The notes under the pieces were generated by a model. That model saw nothing but the letters and a program-made list of their open reading frames with translations, did no database searches and was not told the origin of the DNA. From Gammaproteobacteria bacterium (GTDB taxonomy: Bacteria > Pseudomonadota > Gammaproteobacteria > SZUA-152), in NCBI GenBank assembly GCA_003229995.1, contig QIGJ01000222.1:1-5311 (forward strand): a stretch of 5,311 bases of DNA, read 5' to 3'. Every line of letters starts with the position of its first letter. Position 1 is the stretch's first letter. The position numbers were made by a program, and so were the translations under genes. Shown one piece after another: positions 1-4,906 of this stretch.

Positions 1-77
1 CCACATGCTGACAACATGCCGGCAACAGCGAAGGCGATCAATGCCTGGCCAGTCATGGGTTGTTTCTTTACTCTCAT
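1..77 (-). CDS. Lipoprotein precursor, N-terminal fragment (possible HmuY-like heme-binding lipoprotein)
   Basis: Only the first 25 codons are in the window; the gene continues past the left edge. It begins MRVKKQPMTG and has a basic n-region, a hydrophobic core (ALIAFAVAGM) and the lipobox L-S-A-C, with the acylated cysteine at about residue 24. This is a clear type II (lipoprotein) signal peptide, so the product should be anchored in the outer membrane or periplasm. The start is set by an AAAGGAG ribosome site at 88-94, ten bases ahead of the ATG. It lies 132 bp downstream of the TonB receptor on the same strand. In HmuR/HmuY systems a heme-binding lipoprotein is encoded beside the receptor, so HmuY is a reasonable guess. 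Nothing visible in the mature protein tests this. The lipoprotein call is secure; the function is inference. Confidence 0.8.
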   Translation of the reverse strand, partial: MRVKKQPMTGQALIAFAVAGMLSAC

Positions 78-148
78 CGTTATTGTGCTCCTTTGTTGTT
101 TAAGATTAATCCTGTTCAGAGGGTCTACTCTTTTTTTGGGATTGTTGT

Positions 149-171
149 TAAAAAGTGGCAGCATTACTGCG
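149..171 (-). terminator. Weak hairpin plus T-run after the receptor gene
   Basis: On the minus strand, GCAG and CTGC pair around TAATG (158-170), followed within a few bases by TTTTT. The stem is only 4-5 bp, so this is at best an attenuator between the receptor and the lipoprotein gene. I saw no stronger terminator in the 132-bp gap. The lipoprotein may therefore be co-transcribed with the receptor. Confidence 0.25.
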
Positions 172-209
172 TTTAAATGATCAATTTTGTTAAATATTTT
201 TTCATTTAT

Positions 210-2216
210 TTATTCTTCGATCCGCAGGCCCAGATAAACAAAACGGCCAGCAGCAGGGCGGTTGTCAGAAGCGATACGCGGATTACGATGTTCATCGCTC
301 AGGTTATCGACGCCACCAAATACCTTGACCCCACGGGTAATAACTTGAGTCAATTTCAGGTCCCAGGTGGTCCAGGCAGGTGATTCCTGAAAATTATCCG
401 TATCGTAAAACTCTTTGCTTTGATAGACTCCACGCAAAATCACGACGGTCCCCCACGAGCTGTGCGCATAATCAGCTCCCAGCTTCACTTGATGGCGGGG
501 ACGTTCTCTCAGCATTTTTCCGGTAGTGCGATCTTTACTATCAAGAAAGGTGTAACTTCCCTTTAGTCCCAGTATGCCCAAATAGAGATTGCTACTGAGT
601 TCTGCACCTTGCGTCATGGCTCGGGAAAAATTATCGTATTCAAAAATGTTCAGACCGGTTTGATTTGATTTCCCCGGGTTGATGCGTGTGCCAATAAGGT
701 TTTTAATATTGTTGCGGAACAAAGTAATACCGGCATGAAAATCACCTTGGCGGGCAAATTCAATGCCTAATTGATAACTGTCAGAACTCTCCGGCTCAAG
801 GTCAACATTACCAAGCACCATGTAGCCCAGTTGACTATGATCAAAAACGAAATATTGTTCTTTCAGATCAGGAGAGCGATAGCTGCGGCCAATACCAATT
901 CGCAGATTGGTGATGACGCTGGGAATCCAGTCCGGCGTATACATCACATTAATTTTGGGCGCGGCATAAAATCCAAAACGATTGTCATTTTGCACACGAA
1001 TACCGGGTACAAGTTCCCACTGATCACTCACAAAAATGTCGTCTTGAAGGTAAGCTTCAACGGTGTTTTTACGCTCTCCATCCACTTCACTACGGCGCGA
1101 CTGGCTTGGCGTGCTGATATATTGCTCAAGCGTTTCTTCCCGGAACAGTAATCCTGAGGTAAATATCTGATTCTTCCCCCAGGGTTTATCCCATTGCAGT
1201 TCGGCGCGGTAGAGTTCGATTTTGGCATTGCGTTGTTGATCGATTTGCGGTGTACTAATCACGTCCTGCTGAGTGATGTCTTGCCAGTTTTCACGAAACA
1301 ACCAACCACGCAATCGCTCACCGTTATCAAGCAAACGTTCTACACCTAATGTTGTACTGAAGCGGCTGGCCTCTTCATTTTTTTTCTTTTTGATATAACC
1401 AACACCGGGTGTGAAATCTGAAAGAATATTGTTGTTTATCACTTCTCGGTAATAACGCGGTGCAATATATATTTCGGTTTTTTCATCGGGCGTCCATGCA
1501 ACACGCAGGTTAATGTTTCCTTTGGAGCCTGCTTCACCTTCTGAACGAAAACTATTTTGATCCAGGGTATAACCTTCTTTGTCACGGAGATCAGTGTTGA
1601 GTTGTAGATAGCCAATTGAACGCTTGATTGCCAGGTTGACCGCCAAGCGACGGCTGTTAATCTCGCTGGCATTACCGCTCAGGTTTTTATCACCGTAACT
1701 GCCCCCATCCACGCTTAACTGATAGCTCAATGGCTTTGATGGTTTGCGAGTGATAATGTTGATAACGCCACCCATCGCATTGCTACCATAGAGTGCCGAG
1801 GTCGCCCCCTTCACAATTTCGATGCGCTCAATATCCATAGAACCAATTTGCGTCAAGTCAACTGAGGAACCGGTGCTGGGACTGACAGGCTCTCCATCGA
1901 TGACGACCAGTACCCGGTTGGCATCCATACCCTGCAACCAGGCGACAAATCCATTCTTTTGGTTAGGTTTGAGCATCAAACCCGGCACATCTTCCAGTGC
2001 CTCTTTTACGTCGCGGGCGTGAGTTTTTTCGATCTCCTTTCGGGTTACTACCTCGGTGCGCACCGGCACCTCCAGCACCGGTTTTTCGGTGCGGGTGCCA
2101 GTGACAACTATTCCATCCATTTCAACAATATCACTGGCTGATGTCGCTGATATTTCAACAGATAACAACAGCAACATAACCAATGTTCGCCAAGTTCGCC
2201 AACAAAAAACAGGCAT
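210..2216 (-). CDS. TonB-dependent outer-membrane receptor, heme/hemoglobin (HmuR/HemR-like) type
   Basis: This 668-residue gated beta-barrel would import heme or a related iron source across the outer membrane using TonB-ExbB-ExbD energy. The signal peptide spans about residues 1-27 (hydrophobic run LVMLLLLSV, cleavage near ATSA). A TonB-box-like DGIVVTGTR lies at 34-42 and the plug domain at about 45-158, including VLVVIDGEPV and RIEIVKGATSALYGSNAMGG. The barrel fills the rest and ends in an aromatic strand, FVYLGLRIEE. YRSP (446-449) and NVDLEPE (470-476) sit where heme receptors carry the FRAP and NPNL boxes. A histidine lies between them at 460, as in HemR, where such a histidine is functionally important. 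The start is chosen by GGAGGA eight bases ahead; an in-frame ATG at 2414 would overlap the upstream gene and place 66 unlikely residues before the signal peptide. The neighbouring hemP supports heme, but a siderophore substrate cannot be excluded. Confidence 0.9.
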   Translation of the reverse strand: MPVFCWRTWRTLVMLLLLSVEISATSASDIVEMDGIVVTGTRTEKPVLEVPVRTEVVTRKEIEKTHARDVKEALEDVPGLMLKPNQKNGFVAWLQGMDANRVLVVIDGEPVSPSTGSSVDLTQIGSMDIERIEIVKGATSALYGSNAMGGVINIITRKPSKPLSYQLSVDGGSYGDKNLSGNASEINSRRLAVNLAIKRSIGYLQLNTDLRDKEGYTLDQNSFRSEGEAGSKGNINLRVAWTPDEKTEIYIAPRYYREVINNNILSDFTPGVGYIKKKKNEEASRFSTTLGVERLLDNGERLRGWLFRENWQDITQQDVISTPQIDQQRNAKIELYRAELQWDKPWGKNQIFTSGLLFREETLEQYISTPSQSRRSEVDGERKNTVEAYLQDDIFVSDQWELVPGIRVQNDNRFGFYAAPKINVMYTPDWIPSVITNLRIGIGRSYRSPDLKEQYFVFDHSQLGYMVLGNVDLEPESSDSYQLGIEFARQGDFHAGITLFRNNIKNLIGTRINPGKSNQTGLNIFEYDNFSRAMTQGAELSSNLYLGILGLKGSYTFLDSKDRTTGKMLRERPRHQVKLGADYAHSSWGTVVILRGVYQSKEFYDTDNFQESPAWTTWDLKLTQVITRGVKVFGGVDNLSDEHRNPRIASDNRPAAGRFVYLGLRIEE

Positions 2217-2376
2217 AAAAATCCTCCGAAAACAAAAGTGCCTTAACCAAAAAAACCATTGGCTGGCTACCTTTTTGCCTTTTTCGGAAGAATCAGGACC
2301 GGGTGGCTGGCTATACCCTATGGGTATCCTCACCAAAGAGTTTATTCCTTGGTGTTGTAAAATTTTATGCCGGGTG
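2217..2376 (-). promoter_or_regulatory. Structured 160-nt leader of the receptor gene
   Basis: Read on the minus strand, this gap holds several elements in order. The first is an inverted repeat, CACCAA...TTGGTG, with a 12-nt loop (2331-2354). The second is a tight hairpin, ATACCC-ATA-GGGTAT (2313-2327). These are followed by the paired AGCCAGCC element (2260-2313), a T-rich stretch and the GGAGGA ribosome site. The palindrome TAAAATTTTA lies just after the upstream stop. No good sigma-70 promoter was recognised. The succession of hairpins suggests RNA-level control or an internal regulated start, but this is inference. Confidence 0.45.
2260..2313 (-). repeat. Paired AGCCAGCC element, copy upstream of the receptor gene
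   Basis: The minus strand reads TAGCCAGCCACCC, then 29 variable bases, then GGTAGCCAGCCA. The two AGCCAGCC half-sites are direct repeats that bracket an ACC/GGT pair. The element ends 43 bases ahead of the receptor start codon. The same order of blocks recurs at 3676-3714, and in reverse orientation at 4597-4636. The variable middle is longer here (54 bp in total against about 40 bp elsewhere). Confidence 0.6.
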
Positions 2377-3639
2377 TTATGCCACAGAGGACACTCTGGA
2401 GTATTCGTGAACACCTTTGGTAAAGGCAGATAAACTTGATTGAGACAACAGCATCAAATATTTTCCATAGCGCTTGCATTCACGTTTGATGCGGTGAACT
2501 GCCTCATGGCTGATACAGTCTATCGGGCAAAGCACCGCATCGACTTGACTCAACAAGGCACCCAGCCGCTGAGGACTCTCTTCTCGTCCACCATCGTGAT
2601 GAATGAAATGCCCATTTTGTTGTTCCACCAGCATGCGAAAATGAGCACAAAGCCGATTACGTCCTCCAACATAAAGAATACTGTGTCCATCAAGATCTAT
2701 TTTTTTCTGACAAACATCACTTTTTCCATAAAAACCCTGCTGAATAGACAGGGTGTTTTCCAGTGCAATTTCCAGTGCACTTTGTTCAGCGCTTCGCATC
2801 AGTAACTGGCTTTCAATATGTATATTTTTGGTATGAGCTATCTCTGCAAATCTCTTTTGCTTTGCTGCGTTTTCTTCGGCCCGGTCAGCACGTATATTTG
2901 CACTGTTGAGTTTGCAAGCATAGGCCTCTACCTGTGAACGCAAATGACGTATCATGTCACCATTTTCCAATAACGTAATTTTTGCCTTTGCCTCCAAGAG
3001 CTGCTTTTCGCTTTGTAACACCTTGTTCAGACGCTTATTCAGCGCTTCAATCATTTCATCTTTTTGACGTGTTCGATTGAGTAGTGCCATACGGGATTGG
3101 GTCACCTCTTTTTTCAGCCGAGGCAGGCGTTGTCGTAATTGGGTCAGCGCCTGCATATCGATACGAACAGAACTGCCGGACAGATGAGACAGCATGTGTA
3201 CTTCGCCGTACACTTCGAAGAGTAATGTTTCAGAAGCTTGGGGATGGGTCAAAACTGACCAGAATGCCGCTGCTACTTCTCCCTGGGAAACAGCTTTATT
3301 CCATAAACGTTGCAGATGTTCTGAATCATTTGCCTGATTAAAGCACTGTATCGTTTCTTTATATTTCCGGTCGAGAAATTTGGCCGCAGGACGTGCAGCC
3401 TGGGCATCACCCAGCATGGTGACAAAATTGATATGCAATTCATAATCGTTGATAGACTTTTTTGTGTTGATTTGAGCCTTGCGACAGAATCGGTGCATTT
3501 CGTTCAGTGTGAAACAGGTGCCTGCAATGCCGCAATGAAAGCGGCGCTCAAGCTGCCAGATTTTTTTACGGCGCGTACCAGGATGTGTGTTGGTGAACGA
3601 TGTAATGTCAGTTGTTAATGATTTCAGATTAATACACAT
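2377..3639 (-). CDS. DUF2325 domain protein with central coiled coil
   Basis: This is a 420-residue cytoplasmic protein of unknown biochemical role. The C-terminal DUF2325 domain spans about residues 319-405. It has the family's ILYVGGR opening, an HHDGGR motif at 347-352, and the VLCPIDCISHEA segment with Cys371, Cys375 and His378. The middle, roughly 165-295, is rich in Lys, Glu, Gln and Leu heptads and should form a long coiled coil. The N-terminal region carries HCGIAGTCFTL (His35, Cys36, Cys42), a pattern I associate with the proteobacterial members. The Cys/His content could bind metal or heme, but this is inference. The start is set by an AGGAGG site ahead of MCINLKSL; the longer in-frame start at 3702 runs through the repeat element and is unlikely. 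It lies between hemP and the receptor, so a role in heme or iron homeostasis is suggested. Confidence 0.85.
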   Translation of the reverse strand: MCINLKSLTTDITSFTNTHPGTRRKKIWQLERRFHCGIAGTCFTLNEMHRFCRKAQINTKKSINDYELHINFVTMLGDAQAARPAAKFLDRKYKETIQCFNQANDSEHLQRLWNKAVSQGEVAAAFWSVLTHPQASETLLFEVYGEVHMLSHLSGSSVRIDMQALTQLRQRLPRLKKEVTQSRMALLNRTRQKDEMIEALNKRLNKVLQSEKQLLEAKAKITLLENGDMIRHLRSQVEAYACKLNSANIRADRAEENAAKQKRFAEIAHTKNIHIESQLLMRSAEQSALEIALENTLSIQQGFYGKSDVCQKKIDLDGHSILYVGGRNRLCAHFRMLVEQQNGHFIHHDGGREESPQRLGALLSQVDAVLCPIDCISHEAVHRIKRECKRYGKYLMLLSQSSLSAFTKGVHEYSRVSSVA

Positions 3640-3675
3640 AAAAAACCTCCTGAAAAATATCCAAACCACGGTTTC

Positions 3676-3714
3676 TGGCTGGCTACCTTTGCCGGGAGGC
3701 ATGGGTTGCTGGCT
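3676..3714 (-). repeat. Paired AGCCAGCC element, copy upstream of the DUF2325 gene
   Basis: The minus strand reads AGCCAGCAACCC, then a short TGCC-TCCC-GGCA hairpin, then GGTAGCCAGCCA. It ends 36 bases before the DUF2325 start codon. Downstream, the sequence resembles the receptor leader (a GGTTTGG block, then GGAGG and a T-run ending in ATG). The similarity therefore extends past the element to the ribosome site. Confidence 0.6.
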
Positions 3715-3722
3715 TTAGTTGT

Positions 3723-3743
3723 ATGACGCAGACAACGCATCAT
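3723..3743 (-). other. Hairpin directly after hemP
   Basis: On the minus strand, ATGATGC pairs with GCGTCAT around a 7-nt loop, giving 7 bp with one wobble. It starts four bases after the hemP stop codon. No T-run follows, so it is not a standard terminator. It could protect the upstream hemP message from 3' decay, or be part of the structured leader of the next gene. Confidence 0.4.
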
Positions 3744-3747
3744 GCTG

Positions 3748-3942
3748 CTATTTTGTGAGAATCAACTTTCCTTTACTGGTGAGCCGCAGGCGATATTCTT
3801 CACCACTGTGCTCAATCGCAAGCTCTTTTTGCCCGGCCAGTAGTTCGTTACTTGTTATGCGTCGTATAGCGGGAGCACCACCCGATTGTGATGCTCCCGC
3901 AGCCTGGGGGGAGTAAGCTTCTGGTTTATTCGTATTTTTCAT
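3748..3942 (-). CDS. hemP: Hemin uptake protein HemP/HmuP
   Basis: This is a small basic protein of 64 residues. The HemP signature fills its second half: IRRITSNELL at 26-35, then HSGEEYRLRLT at 45-55 and the terminal KGKLILTK. The low-complexity N-terminal third (Ala, Gly, Ser, Gln) is typical of the family's variable tail. HemP/HmuP homologues are known in Bradyrhizobium and Burkholderia as activators needed for expression of the outer-membrane heme receptor. That fits the receptor gene lying downstream here. The ATG at 3942 is preferred because it overlaps the upstream stop as ATGA, which implies translational coupling. A GTG at 3951 would add three residues. There is no good ribosome site of its own beyond a GAAG. 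Confidence 0.9.
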   Translation of the reverse strand: MKNTNKPEAYSPQAAGASQSGGAPAIRRITSNELLAGQKELAIEHSGEEYRLRLTSKGKLILTK

Positions 3943-4283
3943 TTTTGGCACTTCAATAACGAGACAACATTGTTTTTAGCTCGCGTATTTTTCGTCGCGG
4001 TAGAAATAATCGGTGTCTGCGTTTCTGTTAATGCATCCTGATCAATGCAGGTACGGCATTCGATGCACTCGTCACCAAAAGCGGGTGATTTTGCGCACTG
4101 AATCAGACTGATTTGGTCAGCACAAGAAAGCAACATCAGCCGCTTGAACAGTTTTTTCCAGTCATTTTCGCCGTTGGCCATATTATCACTGCGCCAATGA
4201 AGGCGTTCTTTGCCTGTGGCTGCATCAATCAGCGTCAACGAGGGGATTCCTTGCTCCAGTCGGGCATTGATCATGTAGGTCAT
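3939..4283 (-). CDS. Small cysteine-rich protein encoded ahead of hemP, function unknown
   Basis: This protein has 114 residues, with no signal peptide or membrane segment. The N-terminal half looks like a small folded domain, with a beta-like stretch (IPSLTLIDAATGKERLHW, residues 13-30) followed by DWKKLFKRLMLL (41-52). Five cysteines follow: Cys54, Cys63 and a CIECRTC cluster (Cys73, Cys76, Cys79) after PAFGDE. The tail from about residue 82 is polar and probably disordered. The closely spaced cysteines suggest metal, Fe-S or heme binding, or redox sensing; this is inference and I know of no tested homologue. The ATG start has AAAGGAGA eight bases ahead; a TTG one codon upstream is possible. 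It is the first gene after the Fur box and is translationally coupled to hemP. Confidence 0.75.
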   Translation of the reverse strand: MTYMINARLEQGIPSLTLIDAATGKERLHWRSDNMANGENDWKKLFKRLMLLSCADQISLIQCAKSPAFGDECIECRTCIDQDALTETQTPIISTATKNTRAKNNVVSLLKCQK

Positions 4284-4286
4284 CAA

Positions 4287-4298
4287 TCATTCTCCTTT
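4287..4298 (-). promoter_or_regulatory. Ribosome site of the Cys-rich gene overlapping a Fur half-site
   Basis: The minus strand reads AAAGGAGAATGA ahead of the ATG at 4283. The Shine-Dalgarno GGAG is well spaced. The octamer GAGAATGA is the same as in the left half of the Fur box at 4510-4522. The right half is poorly conserved here, so Fur binding at this spot is only a possibility. Confidence 0.6.
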
Positions 4299-4340
4299 GA
4301 TTTCAAACTACCGGCATTAACTTGCGGTATTTGCAAACTC

Positions 4341-4358
4341 GCCAGGACGCTTTCTGGC
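4341..4358 (-). other. Small hairpin in the leader of the Cys-rich gene
   Basis: GCCAG pairs with CTGGC around an 8-nt loop. It lies about 60 bases ahead of the start codon, in what would be the 5' leader of the heme transcript. No T-run follows. Confidence 0.3.
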
Positions 4359-4384
4359 AGGGTTAAAAACGGGTTCAGAATGTT

Positions 4385-4404
4385 CATTCATTCTCATTCA
4401 TTCT
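4385..4404. repeat. Tandem repeat (CATTCATTCT) x2
   Basis: Two perfect adjacent copies of a 10-bp unit on the plus strand (GAATGAGAATGAATG and surroundings on the minus strand). The repeat contains a GAGAATGA octamer identical to half of the Fur box, so it may be a weak accessory Fur site. A one-helical-turn period is also what a pair of protein contacts would need. Confidence 0.6.
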
Positions 4405-4501
4405 ATGCCCGCGCTTTTTGCCCGTTTTGCTGTGCCAGAAATCACCTCAGTCATGTTGCACACAGCTCACCCGGGTGGGTCAGATCGTTAATCTTTCCGT
4501 A

Positions 4502-4530
4502 AGCTTAGTGAGAATCATTCTCGTTTACAA
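4502..4530 (-). promoter_or_regulatory. Possible promoter of the heme genes
   Basis: On the minus strand TTGTAA (4530-4525) is a fair -35 box. TAAGCT (4507-4502) lies 17 bases downstream but matches the -10 consensus poorly. The Fur box fills the spacer, which is the usual arrangement for Fur repression. The position suits the genes reading left from 4283. The poor -10 box keeps this tentative. Confidence 0.35.
4507..4525. promoter_or_regulatory. Fur box (ferric uptake regulator operator)
   Basis: GAGAATCATTCTC at 4510-4522 is a perfect 13-bp palindrome. In the 7-1-7 model (TGATAAT-n-ATTATCA) the 15-mer at 4509-4523 matches 11 of 14 specified positions. With iron-loaded Fur bound here, the adjacent minus-strand promoter would be closed; iron starvation would open it. 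The heme-uptake genes downstream are typical Fur targets. Confidence 0.8.
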
Positions 4531-4596
4531 GGGTTGATTCGTATAAATCGGAAAAAACTTGCATACGCTGCCGAGAGAGTCAGCCATACTGCGGTC

Positions 4597-4636
4597 AGCC
4601 AGCCAATCACCCAACAGCGGTAATGAGTAGCCAGCC
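4597..4636 (+). repeat. Paired AGCCAGCC element, third copy in reverse orientation
   Basis: The plus strand reads AGCCAGCCAATCACCC, then AACAGC, then GGTA and, five bases on, TAGCCAGCC. The order of blocks is the same as in the copies at 3676-3714 and 2260-2313, but on the opposite strand. It lies 72 bases upstream of the Fur box relative to the heme genes, a distance suited to an activator site. No plus-strand gene follows it. Confidence 0.5.
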
Positions 4637-4681
4637 GGTTATCAGCCTCTGTTCCAGTGCTCGTCACGGAGCCACGACATA

Positions 4682-4873
4682 AGGAATGGAACACAATAAC
4701 TGATACCAGTGGCGTTCTGATTGACGACTGCATGGATGCAGAGCAACGCAGGAGCCGTTGCCGGACAAAAGTGCAGGAATAGTCGTTCTATTTCGAGCTT
4801 TTGTGGTTGAAGAACGAGCGAAGACGGGCTGAAGCAGGGATGCCAATGGTATCAGTTATTGTGTTCCATTCCT
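4682..4873. mobile_element. MITE-like element with 27-bp perfect terminal inverted repeats
   Basis: Positions 4682-4708 are the exact reverse complement of 4847-4873 (27 of 27). Imperfect pairing continues inward for nine more bases (6 of 9 match). The element is 192 bp and its interior encodes nothing credible, as expected of a non-autonomous miniature transposable element. The interior has a CTGCAT-GG-ATGCAG hairpin (4728-4741) and a GCAACG/CGTTGC stem (4743-4761). CATA directly precedes the left end and recurs three bases beyond the right end, so a clean target duplication is not established. I do not recognise the family. It could instead be a long hairpin of another origin. Confidence 0.55.
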
Positions 4874-4879
4874 CAGCAT

Positions 4880-4906
4880 AAAAAAACAATCAGAAGGTCA
4901 CTGACT
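4880..4906 (-). terminator. Rho-independent terminator overlapping the darG stop
   Basis: On the minus strand AGTCAG pairs with CTGATT (6 bp, one wobble) around a loop that contains the TGA stop codon. The stem is followed by GTTTTTTT. It is modest in strength but well placed to end the DarG transcript before the heme region. Confidence 0.5.

Larger units (their letters stand above)
4284..4897. other. About 610 bp without a credible gene
   Basis: This region separates the heme genes from the DarG gene. From right to left it holds the 192-bp inverted-repeat element, the third paired AGCCAGCC element, the Fur box with a possible promoter, a CACCCGGGTG palindrome (4468-4477), a tandem 10-bp repeat and a small hairpin. 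Open frames here are short, overlap these elements and lack convincing ribosome sites. The distance from the Fur box to the first start codon is about 220 bases, so the heme transcript may carry a long 5' leader. Confidence 0.6.

Noticed and set aside
119..137. Plus-strand AGAG/CTCT hairpin with a T-run
   Set aside because: Only a 4-bp stem, and there is no plus-strand gene upstream to terminate.
2217..2414. N-terminal extension of the receptor frame to an ATG at 2414
   Set aside because: It would overlap the DUF2325 gene and put 66 residues before a clear signal peptide; the start at 2216 has a strong ribosome site.
3640..3702. N-terminal extension of the DUF2325 frame to an ATG at 3702
   Set aside because: It reads through the shared repeat element and the AGGAGG ribosome site of the start at 3639.
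4385..4404. Full second Fur box at the tandem repeat
   Set aside because: Only the left half fits the 7-1-7 model; the right half matches two of seven positions.
4524..4547. Plus-strand promoter TTTACA / TATAAA
   Set aside because: The spacer is 12 bases, too short for sigma-70, and no plus-strand gene follows.
2260..4636. CRISPR-like interpretation of the AGCCAGCC repeats
   Set aside because: The units are 8 bp, occur in pairs in separate gaps and have no regular spacers.
4515..4733. Minus-strand frame with a hydrophobic segment
   Set aside because: It runs across the left end of the inverted-repeat element, the AGCCAGCC element and the Fur box; no ribosome site or family resemblance.
4664..4846. 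Minus-strand frame inside the 192-bp element
   Set aside because: It is short, has no recognisable domain and is mostly element interior; not a transposase.
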